The notes under the pieces are model-generated. The model was not told the DNA's origin and did no database searches. It was given only the letters and a program-made list of their open reading frames with translations. A program made the position numbers and the translations under genes. This document shows positions 1-7,072 of a stretch of 9,607 bases of DNA, piece by piece (position 1 is the first letter of the stretch; each line of letters starts with the position of its first letter). Source of the stretch: Marinobacter sp. (GTDB lineage: Bacteria > Pseudomonadota > Gammaproteobacteria > Pseudomonadales > Oleiphilaceae); the NCBI GenBank assembly GCA_017643965.1, contig JAEPMM010000093.1:1-9607 (forward strand), read 5' to 3'.

Positions 1-660
1 GCCGGCGGGCTCGACCCGGCACATTTGCCCACTCCGAAGCCTGCGGGCAGCCAGGCATTGTCAGAATGCCGGCTGATCGTGCTGGATCTCGAAACCACCG
101 GCCTCAATCCGTCCAAGGACCAGGTCATCGCCATTGGCGCAGTGGCCATCAGCGGCAACGTGATCCCTCTGGGGGACCAGTTCGACCTTATCCTGCGCCG
201 ACCCGAACTGGATATCAGCGAAACCGTGCTGATCCACGGCATCGGCCCGGAAGCCCTGACCCGGGGCCACGAAACCGAGGATGCCCTACTCTACCTGCTG
301 GACTGGATGGACGGCGACCCGGTGCTGGCCTATCACTCTGCTTTCGACCAGAAATTCCTGGAAAAGACCTTCAAACAAGTGCTCGGCTACACTCAGGGGC
401 ACACCTGGATTGATGTTGCTGAACTGCTTCCGGCGTTTTTTCCGGAGGCCCGGACCGGCGGACACGGCCTTGACCACTGGGCCGACCGTTTTGGCCTGGA
501 AGTCAGCGCTCGTCACCATGCCGCGGCGGATGCCATGGTCACCGCCGAGTTGACGCTGGTGGCCCTCAACAAGGCCCACAAAATGGACGTCTCAACCCTC
601 GCCGAACTGACCGAAAAACTCCGCTATTACCGCCGCCTGAAAAACATGCATCGCATCTGA
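1..660 (+). CDS. DnaQ-like DEDDh 3'-5' exonuclease (DNA polymerase III epsilon type), 5' end probably outside window
   Basis: Likely a 3'-5' exonuclease of the DnaQ/epsilon superfamily that removes nucleotides from DNA ends using two metal ions. All three exonuclease motifs are visible. Counting from the TTG at 25, ExoI is DLETTG (D21, E23), ExoII is AYHSAFDQKFL (D108), and ExoIII is HHAAADA (H164, D169), so the DEDDh catalytic set is complete. From that TTG the protein is 211 residues. No Shine-Dalgarno sequence precedes the TTG, and the frame stays open to base 1, reading AGGLDPAH before it, so I annotate it as 5'-partial. There is no polymerase or GIY-YIG domain, so it is a stand-alone proofreading or repair nuclease rather than the main replicative epsilon subunit. 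The C-terminus is Lys/Arg-rich (YYRRLKNMHR). In pseudomonads, nucleases of this kind occur beside actP-like symporter genes, as here (recalled, not searched). Its substrate and process are unknown. Confidence 0.88.
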   Translation, partial: AGGLDPAHLPTPKPAGSQALSECRLIVLDLETTGLNPSKDQVIAIGAVAISGNVIPLGDQFDLILRRPELDISETVLIHGIGPEALTRGHETEDALLYLLDWMDGDPVLAYHSAFDQKFLEKTFKQVLGYTQGHTWIDVAELLPAFFPEARTGGHGLDHWADRFGLEVSARHHAAADAMVTAELTLVALNKAHKMDVSTLAELTEKLRYYRRLKNMHRI

Positions 661-865
661 ATCCGGAAGACCTGCCTCGAAACGTGATTTCTTCGGCAAA
701 TGACTGAGAATTAGACCTTTTGCCAATATCTATAAATCCCTTGACCGGTAAAGTCGAAGTAGTCAACAAGTCGGAGAAACACCTATATGAATAATAAATT
801 CTCTAACGGTTACTGCTCTCCAGAAACCCACCCAACCTATACAACAACAACACAGGAGTGATCCT
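661..865 (+). promoter_or_regulatory. Intergenic control region of the symporter operon (candidate promoter and operator area)
   Basis: This 205-base spacer is clearly more AT-rich than the flanking genes and holds no gene over 25 codons. A TATAAA at 731-736 could be a -10 element, but no good -35 stands 16-18 bases before it. TTGACC at 741-746 resembles a -35 but lacks a matching -10. Downstream are a spaced inverted repeat, TTGAC at 741-745 and GTCAA at 762-766, with centres 21 bases apart, and a direct repeat AAGTCG at 751-756 and 768-773. These could be activator or repressor half-sites, or chance. No terminator for the nuclease gene was found. That a promoter lies here is inferred from gene layout; its exact position is not established. 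Confidence 0.4.
787..861 (+). CDS. Possible 24-residue leader peptide upstream of the symporter genes
   Basis: An ATG at 787 follows GGAG at 773-776 by ten bases and opens a 24-codon frame ending in TGA at 859-861. The peptide starts MNNKFSNGYC and ends in four threonines then QE. Its last codons overlap the AGGAG (854-858) that serves the next gene, so translation of this frame would run through, or be coupled to, initiation at 866. The Thr run is encoded by four identical ACA codons. I see no attenuator hairpin after it, so classical amino-acid attenuation is not supported. It may equally be a chance ORF in an AT-rich leader. Confidence 0.22.
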   Translation: MNNKFSNGYCSPETHPTYTTTTQE

Positions 866-1129
866 ATGTCAGGTCATAGCTACGACGCTGAAAATTACTG
901 GAAGGCGAACCTCCGCCTCATATTCGGGAGCCTCGTTATCTGGGCTCTGGCTTCCTATGGTTTTGCCATACTGCTTCGCCCGCTGTTGTCCGGCATTGCC
1001 ATCGGCGGAACCGACCTTGGCTTCTGGTTCGCCCAGCAAGGCTCGATTCTTACCTTCATCGCTCTGATTTTCTTCTACGCCTGGCGCATGAACAAAATCG
1101 ACGAGAAATTCGGCGTACACGAGGAGTAA
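866..1129 (+). CDS. DUF4212 protein, small subunit of sodium/solute symporter
   Basis: This 87-residue membrane protein matches the DUF4212 (TIGR03647-type) small subunit found immediately upstream of VC_2705-type symporters. The N-terminal signature reads YWKANLRLIFGSLVIWALASYG. Two hydrophobic segments, about residues 17-40 and 54-73, are linked by a GGTDLGFWFAQQG turn, and the second ends in the positively charged YAWRMNKIDEKFG typical of the family. The start at 866 is supported by AGGAG at 854-858 with a 7-base spacer. Its stop lies 6 bases before the large-subunit start, indicating one operon. By analogy with the YjcH (DUF485)-ActP pair it probably helps assemble or regulate the large subunit in the inner membrane; its molecular role is not established. 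Confidence 0.92.
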   Translation: MSGHSYDAENYWKANLRLIFGSLVIWALASYGFAILLRPLLSGIAIGGTDLGFWFAQQGSILTFIALIFFYAWRMNKIDEKFGVHEE

Positions 1130-1135
1130 GATCGA

Positions 1136-2902
1136 ATGAGCCAATTTGCAATCAACCTTCTGTTCGTAGGGGGCTCGTTCCTCCTCTACATCGGCATCGC
1201 CATCTGGGCGAAAGCCGGTAGTACAAAAGACTTTTACGTTGCCGGCGGCGGCGTTCACCCGGTGACCAACGGTATGGCCATCGGCGCTGACTGGATGTCT
1301 GCGGCATCCTTCATCTCCATGGCGGGTCTGATCGCCGCTGGCGGTTACGCCAACTCCACGTTCCTGATGGGCTGGACGGGCGGCTACGTGCTGCTGGCGA
1401 TGCTGCTGGCCCCGTACCTGCGCAAGTTCGGCAAGTTCACGGTGCCGGAGTTCATCGGCGATCGCTTCTACAGCAAGCAGGCTCGCCTGGTTGCGGTGCT
1501 GTGTCTGATCGTTGCCTCGGTCACCTACGTTATCGGTCAGATGGCCGGTGCCGGTGTGGCCTTCTCCCGCTTCCTGGAAGTGGAGTCCACTACCGGCCTG
1601 ATGATTGCCGCCGTTGTGGTCTTCATCTACGCCGTACTGGGTGGCATGAAGGGTATTACCTACACTCAGGTGGCCCAGTACTGCGTACTGATCATCTCCT
1701 ACACCATCCCCGCGGTGTTCATCTCGCTGCAGCTGACTGGCAACCCGCTTCCGCCTCTGGGTCTGTTCTCCACCCACATCGAGTCCGGTGTGCCGCTGCT
1801 GGAGCGCCTTGACCAGATCATTACCGAGTTGGGCTTCCGGGATTACACGGCTGACGTGGACAACAAACTGAACATGGTTCTGTTCACTCTGTCGCTGATG
1901 ATTGGTACTGCCGGTCTGCCTCACGTCATCATCCGCTTCTTCACCGTGCCGAAAGTCACTGACGCGCGCTGGTCTGCCGGCTGGGCCCTGGTGTTCATTG
2001 CCCTGCTGTACCTGACTGCGCCGGCTGTTGCCTCTATGGCCCGCCTGAACCTGATGACCACCATCTATCCGGAAGGCCCGGCGGCTGAGCCAATCGAATA
2101 CGACAATCGTCCGGAATGGATCGCAACCTGGGAACAGACCGGGCTGATCACTTACGAGGACAAGAACAACGACGGTCGTATCCAGCTGTACAACGATTCC
2201 GAAGCTTTCGCTCCGGAAGCGGAGCGCCGCGGATGGGCCGGCAACGAGCTGGTAGTCAACAACGACATCCTCGTACTGGCCAATCCGGAAATTGCCAACC
2301 TGCCCGGCTGGGTTATTGGCCTGATCGCTGCCGGTGGTCTCGCCGCGGCACTGTCCACCGCAGCAGGTCTGTTGCTGGCGATTTCCTCGGCAGTGAGTCA
2401 CGACCTGATCAAGGGCTCCATCAATCCGAAGATATCGGAGAAAGGTGAGCTGAAATCGGCCCGTATCTCGCTTGCGGTGGCCATTGTGGTTGCGACCTAC
2501 CTCGGTGCCAATCCCCCGGGCTTTGCCGCCCAGGTTGTAGCATTGGCCTTCGGTATTGCTGCGGCCTCGCTGTTCCCGGCGCTGATGATGGGTATCTTCT
2601 CCAAGCGTGTGAATAATAAGGGCGCGGTTGCCGGTATGCTGGCGGGCCTGAGCGCCACCCTGGTTTACATCTTCATCTACCTCGGCTGGTTCTTCATCCC
2701 CGAAACCAACAACCTGGCCAATACGCCGGACAACTGGCTGTTGGGCATTTCCCCGCTGTCCTTCGGTGCAGTTGGTGCGATGATCAACTTTGCGGTAGCC
2801 TTTGCAGTCTCTTATGCGACTGAAGAACCGCCCGTTGAAATTCAGGAGCTGGTTGAAAGCGTCCGTTACCCGCGTGGTGCCGGTTCTGCCCAAGACCACT
2901 AA
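1136..2902 (+). CDS. Sodium:solute symporter, VC_2705 subfamily (SSS family, ActP-like)
   Basis: This 588-residue inner-membrane carrier of the SSS (PutP/ActP/SGLT) family has about 13 hydrophobic segments. Family marks are FYVAGGGVHPVTNGMAIGADWMSAASF near residues 33-59 and the helix AALSTAAGLLLAISSAVSHDL at 403-423. S407 and T408 there align with the PutP sodium-site Ser340/Thr341. An extended outside loop, about 304-390, separates these parts; it contains an EF-hand-like stretch DKNNDGRIQLYN at 342-353. The loop and overall length agree with VC_2705-type large subunits (TIGR03648). The start at 1136 is preceded by GAGGAG at 1122-1127 inside the end of the small-subunit gene. Relatives carry acetate or other short carboxylates, but the substrate cannot be read from sequence. 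Its position just upstream of a CrbS-like kinase supports a carboxylate. An alternative is another small organic solute. Confidence 0.92.
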   Translation: MSQFAINLLFVGGSFLLYIGIAIWAKAGSTKDFYVAGGGVHPVTNGMAIGADWMSAASFISMAGLIAAGGYANSTFLMGWTGGYVLLAMLLAPYLRKFGKFTVPEFIGDRFYSKQARLVAVLCLIVASVTYVIGQMAGAGVAFSRFLEVESTTGLMIAAVVVFIYAVLGGMKGITYTQVAQYCVLIISYTIPAVFISLQLTGNPLPPLGLFSTHIESGVPLLERLDQIITELGFRDYTADVDNKLNMVLFTLSLMIGTAGLPHVIIRFFTVPKVTDARWSAGWALVFIALLYLTAPAVASMARLNLMTTIYPEGPAAEPIEYDNRPEWIATWEQTGLITYEDKNNDGRIQLYNDSEAFAPEAERRGWAGNELVVNNDILVLANPEIANLPGWVIGLIAAGGLAAALSTAAGLLLAISSAVSHDLIKGSINPKISEKGELKSARISLAVAIVVATYLGANPPGFAAQVVALAFGIAAASLFPALMMGIFSKRVNNKGAVAGMLAGLSATLVYIFIYLGWFFIPETNNLANTPDNWLLGISPLSFGAVGAMINFAVAFAVSYATEEPPVEIQELVESVRYPRGAGSAQDH

Positions 2903-2909
2903 GCAACAA

Positions 2910-2943
2910 ATCAACCGCTTCCAGTCTCTGACTGACGGTTGAT
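2910..2943 (+). promoter_or_regulatory. Imperfect stem-loop (inverted repeat) after symporter gene
   Basis: An 8-base perfect inverted repeat, ATCAACCG at 2910-2917 and CGGTTGAT at 2936-2943, encloses a smaller 4-base stem, AGTC at 2923-2926 and GACT at 2930-2933, with a TCT loop. The RNA could form a two-part hairpin starting 7 bases after the symporter stop and just ahead of the main terminator. It has no U-tract of its own. It could stabilise the mRNA 3' end, be part of a 3'-UTR RNA, or be a DNA operator for the downstream genes. Confidence 0.5.
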
Positions 2944-2946
2944 CCC

Positions 2947-2983
2947 GAACGGGCTTCCTCTGTGAGGGAGCCCGTTCTTTTTT
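2947..2983 (+). terminator. Strong rho-independent terminator of the symporter operon
   Basis: A 14-base-pair stem (2947-2960 with 2964-2977), all paired with a single G-U, a 3-base loop TGT, and a run of six T at 2978-2983. It reads on the + strand and lies 44 bases after the symporter stop. The next gene's ribosome binding site starts at 2984, directly after the T-run. Confidence 0.95.
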
Positions 2984-2997
2984 GAGGAACCCCGATT

Positions 2998-3501
2998 ATG
3001 TTCTGGACTTTTGTAGCGACCATTTTCTCCGGATTGGGCGCCGCGGGCCTTGCCCTTGGCATCCGCGCCCTCACCCGCAAGAAGGCGCCCAAATGGATTA
3101 TCCCGGTATTTGCCGGAGCGGGCATGCTGGGCTATCTGGTGTACATGGAGTACAACTGGTTTGAGCACAAGCAAACCATGCTTCCCGGGGAAGCAATGGT
3201 CGTAAGCACGGAAAAATACGGTGCGCCCTGGCGCCCCTGGACTTATGTGGTGCCTCAGGTGACTGCTTTTACGGTGCTGGACACCGAGAGCGTTGCCCGG
3301 GACAACCCCGGCAAGAACATAGTACGGTTCAATCTATACCGGTTTGAGCAGTCCTATACCGATGCCGTATCCCACAAGATGTATCTGCTCAACTGCGATA
3401 CCCGTGAGCTTGTTCCTTTTGACCGGAGTAACCAGCCGGACCTGAACGAACTGCGCACGTTATCCGGCGGAGACAGGCTGTTGGGGGCCGCTTGTAACTG
3501 A
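2998..3501 (+). CDS. Conserved-type hypothetical protein with two N-terminal membrane helices
   Basis: I do not recognise this 167-residue protein. Two hydrophobic helices, about residues 3-24 and 34-50, are separated by a basic loop (RALTRKKAPK), which suggests a hairpin with both ends outside and the loop in the cytoplasm. The remaining ~115 residues would then form a periplasmic domain, with two cysteines in the C-terminal half (NCD at 132-134 and a Cys next to the last residue). The segment around YRFEQSYTDAVSHKMYLLNCD faintly recalls small surface-adhesin-E-like domains, but I would not assign that. GAGG at 2984-2987 supports the start at 2998. It begins 15 bases after a strong terminator and ends 52 bases before the hybrid kinase, so it is probably the first gene of the signalling operon. 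A periplasmic accessory to the kinase is possible but unproven. Confidence 0.8.
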   Translation: MFWTFVATIFSGLGAAGLALGIRALTRKKAPKWIIPVFAGAGMLGYLVYMEYNWFEHKQTMLPGEAMVVSTEKYGAPWRPWTYVVPQVTAFTVLDTESVARDNPGKNIVRFNLYRFEQSYTDAVSHKMYLLNCDTRELVPFDRSNQPDLNELRTLSGGDRLLGAACN

Positions 3502-3553
3502 CCCGGTGCTGCGGGTCTGACAGACATTTTTCGTTTAACGGGAACGCCTGTAT

Positions 3554-6500
3554 ATGCTCAGTGGCTGGCTGTTAGTCCTCATATCCATCACTTACATCTC
3601 GCTGCTGTTCGCCATTGCCTGGGCGGGCGACCGCCACCCGGGCCTCTACCGCCGACGTTGGGCGCGCACCCACATCTACGCCCTGTCACTGGCAGTCTAT
3701 TTTACATCCTGGACCTTCTATGGCGCCGTGGGCCGTGCCACGCAGGAAGGGCTGGGCTTCCTGCCGATCTACCTCGGCCCTCTGCTGGTTTTCGTGTTCG
3801 GCGCGCCGCTGTTACGCCGGATCATCTACATCAGCAAGCGCAACAACAGCACCTCCATCGCGGATTTCATCGCCTCGCGCTACGGTAAATCCCAGATTCT
3901 GGCGGCCATGATCGCCACCTTTGCGCTGATTGGCAGCGTGCCCTATATCGCCCTGCAGCTGAAAGCCATCTCCATGGGCTTCAACGTGCTCTCGGACACT
4001 GGCAACGGTTACCAGGAAATGAGCACAGCGGCCTGGAATGATTCCGCCTGGTACATCACTCTGGTGCTGGCCGTGTTCACGGTGCTGTTTGGCACCCGTC
4101 ACCTGGAGTCCACCGAGCATCACCGCGGGATGATCCAGGCCGTGGCGTTCGAATCGCTGATCAAGATTGTCGCCTTTGTTGCCGTAGGTCTGTTCGTCGG
4201 GTTCGGTCTGTTCGGAGGCTTTGGCGACCTGCTGGCCAATGTCCGTGAGGCCGACCTCACCGGCACCCTGACCACCGATGGACTCGAGGCGCCGGCCTTC
4301 ATTACCCAGACGCTGGTGGCGATGCTCGCCATCATCTGCCTGCCCCGTCAATTCCATGTCATGGTGGTGGAGAACACCGATCACCGGGATTTCGAGACGG
4401 CCCGTTGGGCCATGCCCATCTACCTGATCATTGCCAGCGCCTTTGTGCTTCCCATCGCAGCAGCCGGCCTGCTCTATCCGGAAGCCGCCAGTACCGACCC
4501 GGACATACTCATTCTCAAACTGCCGATCCTTGCGGGCGAAGAGTGGCTGGCGATCCTGGCCTTTCTCGGTGGCGGGTCTGCAGCCGCGGCCATGGTCATC
4601 GTCTGCTCGGTGGCTATTGCCACTATGGTCAGTAACGAAATCATCATGCCTGCGCTGCTCAAATTCTTCCGCCCGCGCATGAACAAACGGACCGATCTCA
4701 GCTACCTGCTGCTGAGCATTCGCCGGGTTGCGATTTTCGTGGTGCTGCTCACATCCTACGGCTTCTATCGCATGGCGGGCGAGGACTACAGCCTGACGGC
4801 ATTTGGCCTGCTGTCGTTCGCGGCGGCGGCTCAGTTCGGACCGGCACTGGTGGGCGGCATTATCTGGCGGCGGGGCAATTTCACCGGCGCCGCCTGGGGC
4901 CTCGGCCTGGGCTTCCTGATGTGGTGCTACACGCTGCTGCTGCCGGCACTGGCTTCAACCGGTTGGCTCACCGAATCGCTGATCGACAAGGGCGTGTGGG
5001 GGCTGGCGTGGACCCGGCCGACAGCACTTTTCGGCCTCGAGCTAGATCGCACCAGCCACGGCATTGTCTGGAGCCTGGGCATCAATACCGTGACCTACAT
5101 CGTGCTGTCCATGCTGACACGGCAACGGGTGCGGGAAAAAATCCAGATTGCATCGTTCTTCCACGACCCCCAGCCCAAGGCCGAAACACCGCAGCACCAG
5201 ACCTGGCAGGGAGAAATTCTGACCTCAGACCTGCAGGCGCTGACCGACCGCTTCATGGGCGAGGAACGTTCGGAGACCATCTTCCGCAACTACGAGCGCC
5301 GCAACGCCATTCGCCTGCATCCTCACCGGCCCGCCTCTTCCCACCTGATGAAGTACATTGAGCGGCAACTGGCGTCGGTAATCGGTGCCTCAACGGCCCG
5401 TGTTGTGCTGGAATCCACCCTCACTGGCCGGGACATGCAGATCGAGGACGTGGTCAGCATTGTTGATGAAGCCTCCCAGGCCATGACCTTCAGCCGGGAA
5501 CTGCTGCAATCGGCCATCGAGAACATCAGCCTTGGCGTGTCGGTGGTCAATCACCAGCAGCAACTCGTGGTCTGGAATCATCGCTACCTGGAGCTCTTCA
5601 ACTATCCCACCGGCTACGTGCGCGTGGGGCGCCCGGTCGAAGACCTGATGCGGTATAACCTGACCAACGCCAACCTTTCAGCGCGGCGGATCGACGAGAT
5701 CATTGTTGACCGCTGCAACAGCATGCGCGAAGGCCGTCCGATGTCCTATGAGCGCCAGCGCCCGGACGGCACCGTGCTGCGGGTTGACGGCAGCCCGATC
5801 CCGGGCGGCGGTTATGTCACAACGTTCCAGGACATCACGGCCATGAGACGCACCGAGCAGGCCCTGAAAGAGACCAACATCTATCTGGAGCAACGGGTCA
5901 AGGAACGCACCCAGGAACTGCAGGTCATCAACGAGCAGATGCTGAAAGCCAAGTCCGTGGCGGAGCAGGCCAACCAGAGCAAAACCCGCTTCCTCGCCTC
6001 CGCAAGCCACGATCTGTTGCAGCCACTGAACGCCGCCAGGCTATTCACCTCGGCGCTGGCCGGTAAGGCCGGTGACGGCGACATGAAAGACCTTGTAGAG
6101 CATATCGACAGCTCCCTGGGTGCCGCGGAAGAAATCATCAGTACCCTGCTGGACATCTCGAAACTCGACGCGGGGGCACTGGAACCTGATATTGGTGCGT
6201 TCCCGGTCAATGACATCATGCGCCACCTGGCGACGGATTTCTCGGCGATCGCCAAGGATCAGGGCCTGGAGCTGCATGTGGTGCCGAGCACCGTCTGGGT
6301 CCGCTCAGACTCGAAACTGCTGCGTAGGGTGGTGCAGAATTTCCTGTCCAACGCCATCCGCTACACACCGGAAGGCAAGATTCTCCTGGGCTGCCGCAGG
6401 CTGAAGGGCTACATCCGGATTGAGGTGTGGGACACCGGGCCCGGCATCCCGGACGACCAGCTCGCGCACATATTCGAGGAGTTCCGGCGTTTCCAGCACG

Positions 6501-7072
6501 GCCGGGACAAGAAAGGCCTCGGCCTCGGGCTCGCGATCGTGGACCGCATCAGTGGCATGCTGAATCACCCGGTCAATGTTCACTCCGTACAGGGCCGCGG
6601 CAGTGCCTTCAGCATTACTGTGCCTACGGCTGCCCCGGAAGCGACACCAGCCGTGGCCAACAAAAGCCAGGGCCAGTCCCGCCGGGTTTCCAGTCTGGGC
6701 GGTCTTCACGTGCTTTGCATCGACAACGACCCTGCCATTCTTCAGGGTATGGTGGCGCTGCTGGGCAACTGGCAGTGTGATGTGACCGCAGCGGAGAGCC
6801 TTGAGGACGCTCGCCTGAAGCTGAACGGCGAGGAACCGGATATCATTCTGGCCGACTACCAGCTTGACGATAACAAGAATGGTCTCGACGCCATGGATGC
6901 CCTCAGAGCTGGATTCAATAATGATATATCGGGCATACTGATTACTGGTTACATGGCTCCTGAGGTCAGGGAGGACGCCATTTCACGGGGCTATCAGATC
7001 CTCTACAAACCGGTGAAACCCGCGGCACTGCGGGCGCTGGTTAACAAGCTACTGAAACAGAAGCGCCCATGA
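3554..7072 (+). CDS. SSS-PAS hybrid sensor histidine kinase/response regulator (CrbS/MxtR/CbrA-like)
   Basis: This 1172-residue inner-membrane kinase has a transporter-like receptor. Order of parts: an SSS domain of about 13 helices (1-525) with the sensor-kinase marker CLPRQFHVMVVEN at 262-274; a linker fitting the STAC domain (about 545-640); a PAS domain (about 655-762); a coiled coil (765-810); HisKA with H819 in SHDLLQPLNA; HATPase with N929/N933, DTGPGIP (960-966) and GLGLGLAIV (988-996); and a C-terminal receiver with D1057/D1059, phosphoacceptor D1101, T1131 and K1152. All catalytic positions look intact. This order and length match CrbS/MxtR, which control acetate metabolism; CbrA lacks the receiver. 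The start at 3554 has a modest GGGA at 3540-3543. The gene ends in an ATGA overlap with the next one, so translation is likely coupled. The ligand is inferred, not shown. No DNA-binding partner such as CrbR is encoded in the window. Confidence 0.9.
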   Translation: MLSGWLLVLISITYISLLFAIAWAGDRHPGLYRRRWARTHIYALSLAVYFTSWTFYGAVGRATQEGLGFLPIYLGPLLVFVFGAPLLRRIIYISKRNNSTSIADFIASRYGKSQILAAMIATFALIGSVPYIALQLKAISMGFNVLSDTGNGYQEMSTAAWNDSAWYITLVLAVFTVLFGTRHLESTEHHRGMIQAVAFESLIKIVAFVAVGLFVGFGLFGGFGDLLANVREADLTGTLTTDGLEAPAFITQTLVAMLAIICLPRQFHVMVVENTDHRDFETARWAMPIYLIIASAFVLPIAAAGLLYPEAASTDPDILILKLPILAGEEWLAILAFLGGGSAAAAMVIVCSVAIATMVSNEIIMPALLKFFRPRMNKRTDLSYLLLSIRRVAIFVVLLTSYGFYRMAGEDYSLTAFGLLSFAAAAQFGPALVGGIIWRRGNFTGAAWGLGLGFLMWCYTLLLPALASTGWLTESLIDKGVWGLAWTRPTALFGLELDRTSHGIVWSLGINTVTYIVLSMLTRQRVREKIQIASFFHDPQPKAETPQHQTWQGEILTSDLQALTDRFMGEERSETIFRNYERRNAIRLHPHRPASSHLMKYIERQLASVIGASTARVVLESTLTGRDMQIEDVVSIVDEASQAMTFSRELLQSAIENISLGVSVVNHQQQLVVWNHRYLELFNYPTGYVRVGRPVEDLMRYNLTNANLSARRIDEIIVDRCNSMREGRPMSYERQRPDGTVLRVDGSPIPGGGYVTTFQDITAMRRTEQALKETNIYLEQRVKERTQELQVINEQMLKAKSVAEQANQSKTRFLASASHDLLQPLNAARLFTSALAGKAGDGDMKDLVEHIDSSLGAAEEIISTLLDISKLDAGALEPDIGAFPVNDIMRHLATDFSAIAKDQGLELHVVPSTVWVRSDSKLLRRVVQNFLSNAIRYTPEGKILLGCRRLKGYIRIEVWDTGPGIPDDQLAHIFEEFRRFQHGRDKKGLGLGLAIVDRISGMLNHPVNVHSVQGRGSAFSITVPTAAPEATPAVANKSQGQSRRVSSLGGLHVLCIDNDPAILQGMVALLGNWQCDVTAAESLEDARLKLNGEEPDIILADYQLDDNKNGLDAMDALRAGFNNDISGILITGYMAPEVREDAISRGYQILYKPVKPAALRALVNKLLKQKRP

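Noticed and set aside
869..2914. A 681-codon open frame on the minus strand across both symporter genes
   Set aside because: It lies exactly antisense to two clear membrane-protein genes, its product is rich in His, Gln, Arg and Gly with no domain, and such frames are common opposite GC-rich genes with biased third positions.
3500..3531. Possible terminator between the hypothetical gene and the hybrid kinase gene
   Set aside because: GACCCG/CGGGTC forms only a 6-base stem and the T-run begins 9 bases after it, so it does not fit an intrinsic terminator.
3812..4384. A 190-codon minus-strand frame within the SSS domain of the kinase
   Set aside because: It is antisense to a conserved domain, has no recognisable motif or convincing ribosome binding site, and has shadow-like composition.
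3554..7072. Hybrid kinase as CbrA itself
   Set aside because: CbrA lacks a C-terminal receiver and is normally next to cbrB; here a full receiver is present and no NtrC-type regulator follows, so a CrbS/MxtR-like assignment fits better.
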